A stretch of DNA of 64,000 nt. Origin: Azolla caroliniana. Lineage: Eukaryota; Polypodiophyta. Under the pieces are notes generated by a model that saw only the letters and a program-made list of their open reading frames with translations, was not told the origin of the DNA and made no database searches. The stretch is taken from the NCBI GenBank assembly GCA_043228905.1, contig JBHGNT010000012.1, positions 15,810,001-15,874,000 of the forward strand. Direction: 5' to 3'. How positions within the stretch are numbered: position 1 is the stretch's first letter; every line of letters starts with the position of its first letter. The position numbers and the translations under genes are program-made. This document shows positions 1 to 10,195 of the stretch, in pieces.

Positions 1-1012
1 AGTAGCATATAGTATAGAGATCCACCCATTGCAGGAGTTACCTTTTTTCCAGAGAGGTCGATGTGTATTAGCTGTAGAAGAGTCTTTGTCCGATTTTGAC
101 TCTCTTTTGGAATGGCTGATCTTTGATGCTTGCCCATCATACAAGCATCACAAACATGACTTAAGTTAGATAGGGTTGGCAACCCAACTACCATATTCGA
201 CTTCTTCATCTCCTTCAACACAGCAACATTGAGATGCCCAAATCTCTCATGCCATTGCATTGTGTTAGTACTTGTGTTGTGGTCAGTAGAAATCGTAAAC
301 GCGCTAAGCTCATAGAGATTGTTGCGCCTTACCCCTATTCCTACAACCTTGGCAGCAGAATCTGTTATTTCTGCACCTAACTTCTTGAATCGAACATCAA
401 GACCCTTGTCGGTCAGTGCAAAAATGGACAATAGATTCTTCTTCAGATCTGGCACGTACAACACTTGAGAGAGATGCTTTGTCCCACCAGTCGTTGCTTT
501 GAGGGAGACAATTCCGGTTCCTCTAGCTGGACATCGAGCATTGTTCCCAACCACAACATTGATGGGCTCTTGTAGAGGTGTCCAAGAGTTGTACCAATCA
601 CGATTACTAGTCATATGTCGGGACGCTCCACTATCGAGAATCCAAGAGTCGACGACAACTTGAGTGTCAACTAAAGAACACACTTCTTCAGTTGCGACCC
701 ATAACTCAAGTTCATCTACGACATTGTTGGCGGACTCGGGCTCTCTCCAAGAAGTCATACTAGAACCATTCTTCTCGTCCGCCATCTTCTTCTGACAATC
801 CTTGATTGTGTGACCCATCTTGTCACAGTAGAAACACGATCCATTGAACTTCTTCTTCTTTGGTATCTTATTCGCATTTTTTGAATTGGATGCCCCTTTA
901 CCCTTAGTCCTAGAGACAAATGTTGAATCTTCCCTTCCTTCTCTTGTCTTCAACCGAAGCTCCTCTTCGAGCAGCATTGCACTTAGTTCATCAAATTTTA
1001 AAGGAGTGGTCG
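1..1012 (-). CDS. Copia Q pol, N-terminal part: zinc knuckle, protease, pre-integrase domain (partial)
   Basis: The frame is open on the minus strand from about 1012 to the window edge with no stop codon. It encodes a CCHC knuckle (CFYCDKMGHTIKDC, near 790-845), the aspartic protease motif WILDSGASRHM (near 615-650), the pre-integrase zinc-binding region (WHERFGHLN ... CDACMMGKHQR, near 120-260) and the HIDLSG start of the integrase core near 50-70. The polyprotein would yield protease and integrase. It is one frame away from the gag reading frame upstream: gag reaches a TAA at about 998-1000, while this frame opens a few bases earlier. A 1-nt indel therefore separates gag from the rest, unless the shift is translational. 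Family assignment is firm; functionality is doubtful. Confidence 0.8.
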
Positions 1013-1603
1013 AACCTGAGTGTTCAATGTTGTCACAATGCCATCATACTCGAAAGGAAGTACTCGAATGCACTGACGAGCCATATCCTCTGGAGAGACA
1101 ACTACTCCAACAGCCGCCAGTTGATCTTGAAGATCCTTAATCCTTTTTACAAAGGATTCTACTTTCTCTCCATCAGCGAGCTTCTCTGCAGCAAGCTGAT
1201 TTTCGAGGTTCTGTATCCTTGTATAATTTCTAGTTTCATATTGGTTGCCCAATATGCTCCAAGCTTCATGTGCCCTGGTTGTATGTTGCACTAATGTCAG
1301 TACAGAGTCACATACACCAGTGACTATGGTACATAGCGCACCAACATTCCTTCTCTTCCATGCTCGAAGTAGATCAGCATTTGGAGGGATTGATGTGGTA
1401 GGGTGTGTAGGGTCAAAGGTCGCCATGGGCTCAGGGTCTCCTCCAGTGGGTCCCATGATTGTCTCCAACAACTCGTAGGAGTCCAAAATGGTAGACATTT
1501 TGAACTTCCATAGAGTGTAGTTGGTTCCATCTAGCTTTCCATCAAACAATGGAGGTGGGCGAATGCGCAGTGGAGCAGCTGCAACATTCGTGGACAAGGC
1601 CAT
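998..1603 (-). CDS. Copia Q gag (UBN2-type), frameshifted at its 3' end
   Basis: The chosen start is the ATG at 1603 (MALSTNVAAAPLRI), which follows the primer site and a CT/GA microsatellite in the leader. The product has the copia capsid-like fold signature: LDGTNYTLWKFKMSTIL near residue 22, AHEAWSILGNQYE in the middle and QCIRVLPFEYDGIV near the end. These match the UBN2/retrotran_gag family of Ty1/copia. The frame stops at 998 just before the segment that should continue into the knuckle domain (KFDELSAML in the next frame), so the gene is split from pol by an apparent single-base shift. Capsid function would be particle assembly in the cytoplasm. Confidence 0.75.
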   Translation of the reverse strand: MALSTNVAAAPLRIRPPPLFDGKLDGTNYTLWKFKMSTILDSYELLETIMGPTGGDPEPMATFDPTHPTTSIPPNADLLRAWKRRNVGALCTIVTGVCDSVLTLVQHTTRAHEAWSILGNQYETRNYTRIQNLENQLAAEKLADGEKVESFVKRIKDLQDQLAAVGVVVSPEDMARQCIRVLPFEYDGIVTTLNTQVRPLL

Positions 1604-1605
1604 TG

Positions 1606-1612
<7 letters not shown>

Positions 1613-1651
<39 letters not shown>
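1613..1651. repeat. (CT)n microsatellite in copia Q leader
   Basis: An uninterrupted CT run lies between the copia Q primer site and its gag start. On the coding strand it is a GA-rich leader. Similar GA runs recur in the LTRs of elements L, E and D. Confidence 0.95.
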
Positions 1652-1654
<3 letters not shown>

Positions 1655-1706
1655 TTGTGCTACTCGACAACAACTACCCATATACACCTAATCTAGGTCA
1701 ACCTCA

Positions 1707-1717
1707 CTCTGATACCA
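1707..1717 (-). other. Primer-binding site of copia Q (initiator Met tRNA type)
   Basis: On the minus strand this reads TGGTATCAGAG, complementary to the 3' end of plant initiator tRNA-Met. It directly abuts the LTR end at 1718, which fixes both the element orientation and the inner LTR boundary. Confidence 0.9.
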
Positions 1718-1949
1718 TGTTAGAAATATTGAGAATCGATTAGATAGGTATATAGAGTTACAATTATAGAGATGAATATATGAAAACAAAACTTCTATTA
1801 CATATAAGAGTAGCTCACAATGGTAGTTTTCCTATGCGCTCACACCTTAGAGCTTAGATAGGATATGGACCAGCTCACTACAAAATTAGTGGGGACTGAT
1901 GATCAATCCAACCACTGTGTAAGAAAGTGGATTATATTCTATGTTTGGT
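1718..1949 (-). repeat. Copia Q 5' LTR, outer boundary uncertain
   Basis: The inner end is exact: plus-strand TGTTAGAAAT immediately after the primer site. The outer end is not resolved. Possible CA-type ends occur between about 1880 and 1915, and the sequence from about 1950 on is homologous to another element. The partner LTR is outside the window. Confidence 0.5.
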
Positions 1950-2076
1950 ATGTCTTCCCCTAATCTCTATATTGATTTTTTCATGGAGGCTCCATGAGGC
2001 TCAACCATGTATGTTTGCTTCATGAATAGTTTAAACATGAAAACATGTTAACAATAAACTATGTCTCTGTGCCCAT
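1950..2076. repeat. Segment homologous (inverted) to the leader of chromovirus C
   Basis: Reverse-complemented, this stretch matches 53954-54084 in the 5' leader of chromovirus C. Shared blocks include CATAGTTTATTGTTAACA, AACATACATGGTTGAGCCTC and CCATGAAAAAATC. Similarity stops abruptly at 2077, where the copia P LTR starts. It is either a relic of a C-like element or a small repeat that C also carries. Confidence 0.7.
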
Positions 2077-2506
2077 TGTAAAAGAATAGCGTGTGTGGAA
2101 GCGTAACAGACACAACCGTGTAACATAGATGATGAAGAGAAGGTTTAATGGAAAGCTTTGAACACAACACAATGTATGCAGGAGAGACAAGGAATAAGAG
2201 AGAGAGTGGGCAAAACACACAAAACTTAGATTAAAAAATAACTCTCAATCACTCTATACAAGATGCGCTCAATCGACGCTTTTTATACAAGTCCTTATGG
2301 ACATCAGAGTACTGACACATACTTCAATGCTCATTAATGAGCCTCCTGCACTAACTCCCAAAATTATTCCTTACGAGGAATAACGCTCTAACGTCCTCTC
2401 GGCTTACGCACCGTTACGGCCTTTGTGCGTATGGTTTTACGCACCTAGTCTACGCACTTGGTTACGCACCCATGTCCGCACCCAATGTTGAGCTTGTATC
2501 TCAACA
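2077..2506 (-). repeat. Copia P 3' LTR
   Basis: On the plus strand it runs from TGTAAAAGAATAG to TGTATCTCAACA, with TG...CA ends. Its minus-strand start (TGTTGAGATACAAGCTC) resembles the start of the copia H LTR (TGTTGAGAATCAAGCTC at 21396), so P and H are probably related families. The polypurine tract (complement CTCCCCCTC, 2507-2515) abuts its inner edge, which confirms orientation. Confidence 0.75.
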
Positions 2507-3414
2507 CTCCCCCTCAAGCTCAACTTGAGGTTCTGCCTGGTCTTCCGGATCTTCACTACGTCTTCTCTTGGCTTAACGCCTCGCACGCGCTCTTCGACCC
2601 GTTCGATTCCGAGCACCTCGACCCTTCCAGTTGGCTTGTCTACTCGTGTGGCCCTTCTCAGCTCCCTTGTTGTCGCGGTGTTGGCACTTCTTTGGCTGCC
2701 CTTTCCTCGCTTGGCCCTCAGTTGATTCGGCATGTCTGAATCGAACATTTCGATTGAATCGGTCACTTCCGATTCATTTCCACTTACGTCCGAATTGGTT
2801 GTCTCCAATTCATCTTCAGTCTTTAGGCCTTTGACAATGTCAGACCACGTCTTGGTCTTGGCCTTATCGCCCCCTTTTTCGGCTGTCTTCGGCTCTTCCT
2901 TGTGGTTACGCCCCCTGTCATCTTCGGCTTCTTCAGTCGACCCGAAATCGAATTCTTCATCCGACTCGGAATCGCGATGATCACTTCCGCTCCTTTCAAG
3001 CTCACGCTCATGTTCCTGTCTCCACCTCAAGTTCGGCGTGTCGAGGTGGCACAACCCAAGTGCTTCCGAGAATTTCCGCAACTTGTCGAGGCCAAGTGGT
3101 TTGGTGAATATGTCGCCAATCTGCCGACCTGTTGGAACATATGCTAGTTTGACTTCACCGGAGAGGACACACTCACGGACAAAATGGTAATGCACCTCAA
3201 TGTGCTTGGTCCGAGAGTGAAATACAGGGTTTTTTGCAAGTTGGATACTGCTGAGGTTGTCGCAATAGTTTGTCGTCTGAGCAGACACCTCCACATGCAA
3301 ATCCCGTAATAGCCGTTTTAGCCAAATGACTTCTCACATAGCGACAATTGCCCCTCAATATTCGGCATCCGTGTTCGACAATGCTACTATCGACTGCTTC
3401 TTACTGCTCCACGC
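2437..3414 (-). pseudogene. Copia P pol C-terminus: RNase H with a long charged tail
   Basis: Minus-strand reading from 3414 gives WSSKKQSIVALSNTDAEY, then an in-frame TGA near 3357. It continues with EVIWLKRLLRDL, NLSSIQLAKNPVFHSRTKHIE and the C-terminal DIFTKPLG motif, all typical of Ty1/copia RNase H. After GLCHLDTPNL the frame stays open for about 190 more residues of strongly charged sequence rich in E, D, K and R, ending at 2437 inside the LTR. Most copia pol proteins end soon after the DIFTKPL motif, so the tail is unusual. The TGA and the L insertion make the gene non-functional. Confidence 0.75.
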
Positions 3415-3479
3415 TATCGCGTTGTTACGCGCGTGCGTGGGGAAAGAGGGGGGACCATGGGGGTCTCGGACCAAGGAGG

Positions 3480-3530
<51 letters not shown>

Positions 3531-4100
3531 GTACACAGAGAGAGATTAAGAGCAAGAAAAACAGGAATATGATTACTATAGTTAGTAGCTTACAACCGGC
3601 AACCCGACAACGGACCCGACACGGGGTCCTACTCACGCACACCGACAACAGCCACATGACTCGAAGAAACAAGAGGGGAAAGGGGATGGAGAGAGACTCT
3701 GCTGGAAGCACACGGGCTGTCCACGAAGCAGAGGCAGCGAACTCCCGACAGCCGCAGAGAATGACGATTTGAGGAGAGAGAGAGACCGGCACTCAGTTCT
3801 GTCGCAGCACTTCGTCCTCGCCAACACGCGATCCCTTTCTCTCCCTTCTCTCCTCTCCTTAAATAGTTCCCAAAAGGGGGTGCCCTTTCTCCCTAGTCAA
3901 ATCACTTTATTCCCTGCCTCTTCTGACAGAGATACGCACAATCCCCTAATAAATGTGTACTACTTAGTATTTACATCAGCCGATCCATTTATGAATCAAG
4001 TACAAAATATCAAAATATCAATTCATGCGCCCATCCGTGTAAGAGCCGGTTCATGCGCCTGTTTCTCCGATTCCGCCTATGCCCGGTTTTCTTCACGACA
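3415..4100 (-). repeat. Gypsy L 3' LTR
   Basis: 686 bp, from TATCGCGTTGTTACGCGCG to GGTTTTCTTCACGACA, close to the 684-bp LTR of gypsy A in opposite orientation. It contains the shared motif GGGACCATGGGGGTCTCGG (from 3451), a GA microsatellite (about 3481-3526) and, on the minus strand, a TATTTAAGG promoter-like box near 3860. Confidence 0.85.
3481..3526. repeat. (GA)n microsatellite in gypsy L LTR
   Basis: A long GA run inside the LTR, just downstream of the shared GGGACC/GGTCTC motif. Its counterpart in the truncated right LTR is shorter (about 15240-15271). Confidence 0.95.
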
Positions 4101-4169
4101 TCCACCCTCACCAAACCGCGCATCCACCGGCATGCGCCAGAGACAGGTAGATACCGAAGAAAACCGGCT

Positions 4170-5348
4170 TCACTCGTCGTTCTCCGATTCTCCGCCGGGC
4201 CCAAACTGATCGTCGTTGTCGCTCCCACTCGCAGGCTCCGGCTTGTCTTCGAACCGCTTCTTGAACGCTTTGATCCGCTTCCCGTCCATCGGCACCGCTA
4301 ACCGTGTCCCGTCGAGTTCCGCAAGGTGGTACGTGTCGTTGTCGTTCGCGCTCGTCACCGTGTAGGGCCCGAACCATCTCCTAGCGAACTTTCGCACCGC
4401 CTTGTGCTGATTGTCGAGGTTGCTATCGTATACCAAGACCCAGTCGCCTTCCTCGATCTTCTTTGGTCGCAACCAGTGCGTCCGGTTGAACCGGGTCTTG
4501 TTCCACTCCCTTGCCACTCGCAGCTTTTGCTTCACCTGTTTCACGTCCTCCGGCCTCCGCTCGAGTGGCCGAATCCGCGCCGCCAACAACTCCTCCCGGC
4601 TCATTTCGTCCTTCCAATCTACCGTCACCCATGAAGAAACCGTCCGTTCCACCGACATGATCGGCTTCTGTCCATACATCAGCTCTGTCGACATAAACCC
4701 TGTCACCGAACTGTGCGTAGTTCAGTCCGCCCATAGTGCGTAAGGAAGGAGCCGCGGCCAATTCCCGACCTGCCCTCCGCATGCACGCACCAACGCCTTT
4801 ACGATCGGCCCGTGCCCACATTCTACCTTTCTGTTCACCTTCGGATTGTACGCCGTAGTGAGGGAGAGTTTGACGCCTAGCCGGTCAAACAGCTCCTCAG
4901 CTTCCCGCGCATCCAGCTCTCCCCGGTCCGCCACGATCCTCCCGACGCACCCATACCGACACACTACCTCTTCGATCAGGAACCAGCATACCGCCGCGGT
5001 TGTCTTGTTCTGCAGTGCATGACCTTCCACATGGTTCGTTAAGTCTTCCCGTGCAAGCACCAGGTATCGCATCTGTCCTACTCCCATCGGCATCGTCACC
5101 AAGTCCACCATCCACTTGAAATGGACCGTAGGCGGGTAGGTCAGGTGTAGCTCGTCCCGGTGTCGAACCGTGGAGTGCATCTGACAGCTTTCGCAAGTCG
5201 TTACGAACAGATGCATGTCATGGTACAACCCCGGCCACCAGTACTTCTCCTTCAGCTTCTTGAACGTGGCCCACGTTCCGCGGTGCCCGGCCCAGGGACT
5301 CTCGTGAAATGCCACCAGTAGTTCCTCCTGTTCTTCTTTCTTTGTCAC
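4170..5348 (-). pseudogene. Gypsy L integrase
   Basis: Two overlapping-phase segments (5348 to 4722 and 4706 to 4170) together carry an H2C2 finger (AFHESPWAGHRGTW ... TTCESCQMHS) and the catalytic core: D in WMVDLVTMP, D in IVADRGELDA, E in KVECGHGPIVKAL. A C-terminal part follows (ARRWFGPYTVTSANDNDTYHLAELDG) that looks like a GPY/F-type module, with an acidic end. No chromodomain is seen. A frameshift near 4710-4722 separates core and C-terminus. The glycine-rich region after the core matches gypsy A's integrase almost position by position. Confidence 0.8.
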
Positions 5349-5414
5349 TACTCGGAGTGGGATGCCGTTTCTCTTCTTTGGGTGCCTCCATATGCACTTG
5401 TCCCACAGGAAGAA

Positions 5415-7387
5415 TCAGTACGCCTTCTTCTGTACCCGGCTCGCCTCTTCTCTCGTCCATGCTGCATTCGGCGTCATCGTCCATAGGAACCTCCCGATTT
5501 GGAGCCACTCCCCGTCGTACCTGCTTTCGTCAAATTCGTTAAGCGCCAAAGTGTCCCTTTCCCTCGTCGCTACGTTAGCCGACCCGAAGAAGTCCTCTTC
5601 AACTTCTTCGTCATCCGAAACCATGTCGTTTTCGTCGTTGAACCTTGCTCTCGAAAGCATGTCGGCCATGGCGTTATCCTTTCCGGAGATGTGCCGTATC
5701 TCCGGGTTCAGGGACTTAATGTACGCTATCCACCGGAGCATTGCTAGGTCCGGCATCACGCATCTGGAAACCATGCCTAGTATCGGCAGGCAGTCCGTCT
5801 CGACGATCACCTCCGTCCCGATCAGATAGTCCTTGTCGGCCTTGACTGCCGAAACGACGCCCCAAAGCTTGCGCTTAACTTGGGCATATCCTCGTTGCCG
5901 CTCGGTCAATACCTTCGCCCCGAACCGGATCGGGAATCGTACGTCGTCCTTGTGCTCCTGACTGATTACCCACCCGATCCCGGTCGGGCTGGTGTCCAGC
6001 GTCACGCAAATGGGGACATCCTTGCTATAAACCGCTTTACGGAGAGCCGGCGCTACCGTAAGCGCCTCCTTTAGTCTCCGTATCGACTCCGTGTGCTCCG
6101 CCCTCCACTCAAAGCTACGCCCTTTTTCAATAGTCCGTAGAGGGGTTCCGCGACATGTGCGTAGTGCGGGATCTAGATGTGGTAGAACACGCATGCTCCC
6201 AAGAATCTACGGACCTCCGTGACCGAACTGCAGTCATGCTTCATCGCGGAGATGGCTTCCACCTTGGCCGGAGACAGTTTCCAACCATATGGTTCGCATA
6301 GGTGCCCGACGACCATGATCTCTGATTGCCCGAAGGCTGATTTTTCCCCGAAGAAGGTGAGCCTCGCGCCTTCTAGCCTCTGCAGCACCTTCTTGCAGTC
6401 ATCGATGTGAGTTGCCACGAAATTCTGACATCCGTCCGGTCTGATTGCCTCGTCCTTTTCCTCCACCGGGCATCCCCTGATGGGGATGTCGTCTAAGAAT
6501 GGCATGGTGATGTCCGGGATACAATCCCTGAGCACTTTGTTCATCACGTTCACCATGTGAGCCACTGAGTTTGTCCCTCCTTGTGGTAGGGTACACATCC
6601 GCACTAGGCCGAGAGGGGTCCGCATCGTCGTAATGTCTCTGCTCTCCACGGCTTGTTGGAACTGATCGTACCCCGAGTACAGATCACCGACAGAGTAAAT
6701 CGACCTTCCGGCAAAGGCCTCCGCGAACTCATCTATGGTTGGTCCGATTCCTGCGTTACGGATGGTCACCTTGTTGACTGGTTGCAGGTCCTGAATGAAG
6801 CGCAGCGTGCTGATCTTCTTCAGCACCGTAAACCACCGATTCGAATACGGGGCACTCGACGGTTCGAGGATGCCCATCTCCACCTTTTGCTTCAGAAGCT
6901 CCATCAACTTCGGGATGTGAGCTCTCGGCACTGGAATTGGTTTGAGATTCCACGGTACATGCGGTACCGTGAAGATCACCATCGGTTCGACAATCGTCGG
7001 GTCCACGCACCCGATCTCCTCCGGCGAGAACGCGAAGGCTTTCCCATGCCTTCCGAGCATTCTCTGAAACCTGTCCTCCTCCGCCGGCAGTAGAAAGCCA
7101 CCCCCACCAACCTTGAGCTCCCGTAGCGTTATGTCGGTGAACCGGTGCCCTATGCCAGCCGGATTCCGTAAACTCGGGTCCGACGCGACCCCTCTTATCC
7201 GCTCCTCGCTGCCCTTCGGCAAGGGTGCCACTACTGGCCTCACCTTCCGGTCCACAGTCTTGTACTTTGTATCCACGCGGGCCGTCCGATCCGACCCGAT
7301 CCTTTCTCCGAAGTCTGCGATGACTTCGTACATTCCCATTGAACCTACAGGAACGGTCCGGTCTTCTCTAAGGTCGTCACCGATCAC
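5415..7387 (-). pseudogene. Gypsy L reverse transcriptase and RNase H
   Basis: The RT segment (7387 to 6173) shows FIQDLQPVNKVTIRNAGIGP, the MRTPLGLVRMCTLPQGG block and the catalytic MPFLDDIPIRGC. The YxDD box is therefore FLDD. A frameshift near 6175-6194 leads into RNase H (6194 to 5415): VTLDTSPTGIGWVISQE, RQRGYAQVKRKLWGVVSAV, ETDCLPILGM and ISGKDNAMADMLSRARF. Family order is normal for Ty3/gypsy, but the RT sequence is far from the chromoviruses and the Tat-like element in this window. The gene is broken by at least one frameshift and is separated from integrase by another near 5350-5415. Confidence 0.8.
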
Positions 7388-7390
7388 CTT

Positions 7391-9533
7391 TCACAGTTCG
7401 CCCAAGGTGTCATCAAAAGAGACCGCCTCCACGGCGCCGCTGACGTCTTCGTCGGGGGAGAGGACTCTGCATCCCCTGAGCCGCTCCTCTGCTCGCTTCC
7501 TCTCCCGGCCGCTGACGCCGGTTATAGTATAACCTCCGTTTTCGGAGAACCAAAACTTCCTACCTACTGTACATGTGTGGGGTTCTTCCGGTACATCCGG
7601 ACTACCGCGGCCCCACGCCCTGATAGCCCTCTCTAAAAATCCCCTCGCCTGCCGCCACCGAGGGTCTCGCGATTCCTCTCATGGTTCGGTCGTATGGTCA
7701 TGAATTGGATGGAATGCCGACCGTCCTGGCTCTTGACGCGCGTGTACGCCGAACCGTTGTCCAGCACTTTCGTCTCCATGCGCGCTGCCGTAATGTATGG
7801 TTCGTCGAGAATCACTGGGTGCGAGGATATTTCCTGCACAAAGAAATGTTGATCTATCTCGACGTCACCGACCTTTACGCTTATATTTGGGCACGCCCCA
7901 TGCAGCTCCTCCGTAGCACGCGTCGCCGCGCGTATCCTCCACCCGTGCTTGGTGTTGATCGGCCATTTACCCCTCTTGTAGAAATCCATGGACATCAGGT
8001 TGATTTCAGATCCATGGTCTACCAAGGCCACCACCAGTTCCGGAACGTCGCCGATCCGCACAGGGGTTTCCGTAGTTGCCCTGGCCCAATGCGGCTTCGC
8101 GTAGTGGCTTTCCACCAACTCGTCTTCTAGGGTTGCGTCCTCTATGTGCGTTGTTCGCACTTCCACCGGCTTCTCCGGCTCTGGCTTCGTCGACAACCTT
8201 TTCCTCTTCACCAAGTCTACGATGGAGTTGTGGAACTCCTTCTTGGCGATCCCGAGCACTTCCCTCAACGACAGCTCCACTTTGCTGTCGAGGATACGTT
8301 CCTCCAGGACCTTTCGCAGGTCTGTGGTCCTTTCAATTTCGGTGCTCAACCGAAACCCCACCTGCTTCTTTCCGTCCAGCGCACTTGGCTTGCCGGCACT
8401 GGTCGGTTTCGGTCTGAACCGGGTCTCATACCTCTGCAGGGAACCCACCCTCCCGTCCTTTCCTGCCCGTTTGTCTTCCTCCAGAACCTCCAGGTTCTGG
8501 CAAGCGCCTTCTACGAAGCTCGTTTTCTCTTCGACCGGATCGTCCCATCCGGTGACCTCTTGGACCCGTTGTTCCGCGCGGTCCGCCTCCTCCTTCTTTA
8601 ACCGAACTCCGGAGAAGCCTGCTAGCACTAGTGGCCAGAATCCAGAGTCCTTCACCTTTCGGGACCCGAATTCTCGCTGACACTGAGTAGTTAACGGCTT
8701 CAACGTGCCGTGCCGCGGCCTCTTCCATCAACCTCTTCATTCCGTCGCGCCCCGTATTTAGTTCTAGGGCTCTCCGGGTCTCGCTCGCGTGCACCCGCCC
8801 GTTCCAGAGGTACACCACGTTGGTCCTGAGCGCGTCAACGAAATCTGCGCAATCCTTCCGAATGTGACCGATCGCGTCACACCACATGCACCGCTGTCTC
8901 TCCGGGCCTGTGCGATCTGCAGGTCGCGCACCATCTGTGTCAACTCCTCTAGAGCTGCTCCTCCGGATGGGCCTCTGACCACGTCATTCGATGCCGACCC
9001 CGACTCTAGCCAGATTCGGGTCTCTTCCTTCCTACCGGCCAGCACCGATACCAGCTCCTCGAGCCTCCTCGTCGGGACCGGCCCTGACCCCGACGAGCTT
9101 CCGTCGCTCCAATCGCGCCGTTTGTCGAAACGGCTGCAGACCCGTTTTACCGCGGCCTAGTCTGCCGTGAGCCCTTCGTCTGTTTCCAATAGGGGGCCCA
9201 CCTTTTCCCTGTCGAGTGCATCCACCGACTTGACAAATAGTAGTACTCGACTCGTTTCGAGCACGGTCCGGTCCAGCGTTGACAGCCGCGCGAACCGTTT
9301 TTCGAACTCCTGGAGGAGCGCCGACGTGTTCCTCCCTTTTCCGGGGCTTTCCACCCACGCCACGAAGTCCCGCCTCAACAGCCGAAGCGAGTCGTCAAAC
9401 CCGTACTTCTCGAGGAGCTGCAGCTCAAACTCCTCCCAAGTCTAGCATCCGGCCAACACCTCGACCACCTCCGCGTGGATGCTCAGCGTCACCACCCGAG
9501 GGAATCTGGACAGCCGCCTATCCACCAGGATAT
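7391..9533 (-). pseudogene. Gypsy L gag C-terminal half and protease
   Basis: Minus-strand segments carry gag motifs (WEEFELQLLEKYG, DFVAWVESPGKGRNTSALL, EFEKRFARLSTLDRTVLETS), a CCHC-type knuckle region near 8850-8890 (MWCDAIGHIRKDC) and, in the open stretch 8703-7633, the protease LVDHGSEINLMSMDFYK. The catalytic triad is DHG rather than DSG or DTG. A stop near 9443 and several frameshifts break the reading frame. The last gag-protease codons are GAT TTT TAG, with pol resuming in the -1 phase, as in gypsy A. The region upstream of 9533 is interrupted by copia M. Confidence 0.7.
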
Positions 9534-10182
9534 TGTAAGGAATCGACACTTACATTCACCTTCTTCGCTCGGCCACAACCGAGTAAGCACGAATCGATGG
9601 AGCAGAAAATAGGAACCACAAAGAGAAACAAACAAAACGCGAACACAGGGATTAACGTGGAAAACCCTAGATGGGAAAAACCACGGGAGTACAAGACTCC
9701 AAATCAACACTATACAGAGAAGTATACAATGGCGAGCTGCAAGGCAACGACCTTGAGCTCGCTTTCTTCGCCACAGGCGGCGGAAATACACAGAGGCGTC
9801 GACCTCTTCCTCTCTCACGCTCTTTCTTTCTCTCTTTCTCACGGCTGCTCTCTCTTCACACCTCTAGAGTGGAAAAACAGAAAAATGAGAAGCAACAGTA
9901 AAACTGTTTGCCCTAAGTCATATTTATACACATATGACTTTGGGGCTATTTACAACTATAGCCTCAAGGGCCCTTGGCAAACATATTCACAGATATGTCC
10001 CCGCATCCGGATCTCTCTCCGGGTACATTCGGCATCCGGCTCCGTAGCCGGGGTCTTCATCATCCGGATCCGAAACCGGGTCTTCGTCATCCGGTTCCAA
10101 TACCGGGTACTCCTCATTCGGGTCTTCATTCCCGATTCCCGGACATCTGATCATCCCATCCGGAGGGACCGTAATCCCTACA
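9534..10182 (-). repeat. Copia M 3' LTR
   Basis: 649 bp, TGTAAGGAATCG to GTAATCCCTACA. It is almost identical to the copy at 14297-14945. A minus-strand TATAAATA box lies at 9921-9928. The left half contains degenerate CATCCGG...CCGGGT repeats like those in the copia N LTR. Confidence 0.95.
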
Positions 10183-10195
10183 AACTCCCCCTTCA
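10183..10195 (-). other. Polypurine tract of copia M
   Basis: On the minus strand this is a G/A tract (complement AACTCCCCCTTCA) abutting the 3' LTR, the expected plus-strand primer site for reverse transcription. It overlaps the last codons of the gag-pol frame. Confidence 0.75.

Larger units (their letters stand above)
1..1949 (-). mobile_element. Copia Q, 5' portion of a Ty1/copia retrotransposon, cut by the window edge
   Basis: Reading leftward on the minus strand the order is LTR, primer-binding site, gag, CCHC zinc knuckle, protease, pre-integrase domain and the first part of integrase, after which the window ends. This is the standard Ty1/copia order. The outer LTR boundary is unresolved: the stretch from about 1950 to 2076 matches something else (the leader of chromovirus C, inverted), so the LTR probably ends before it. 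No TSD can be tested because the other end lies outside the window. Confidence 0.85.
2077..3414 (-). mobile_element. Copia P, 3' end (LTR plus RNase H), interrupted by gypsy L
   Basis: On the minus strand the end of a Ty1/copia RNase H domain is followed by a purine tract and an LTR. The upstream part of the element is missing because gypsy L begins at 3415, inside the RNase H region. P's remainder is not found to the right of L, where the locus is rearranged. Confidence 0.8.

Noticed and set aside
1707-1717. tRNA-Met gene fragments at the TGGTATCAGAG sites
   Set aside because: Only 9-12 bases match, always next to an LTR end. These are primer-binding sites. No cloverleaf-sized tRNA was seen anywhere.
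3355-3792. Long open frames through GA/CT microsatellites (also near 29550, 34900 and 42360)
   Set aside because: Repeats of two bases give open frames on both strands. They sit in LTRs and have no family resemblance.
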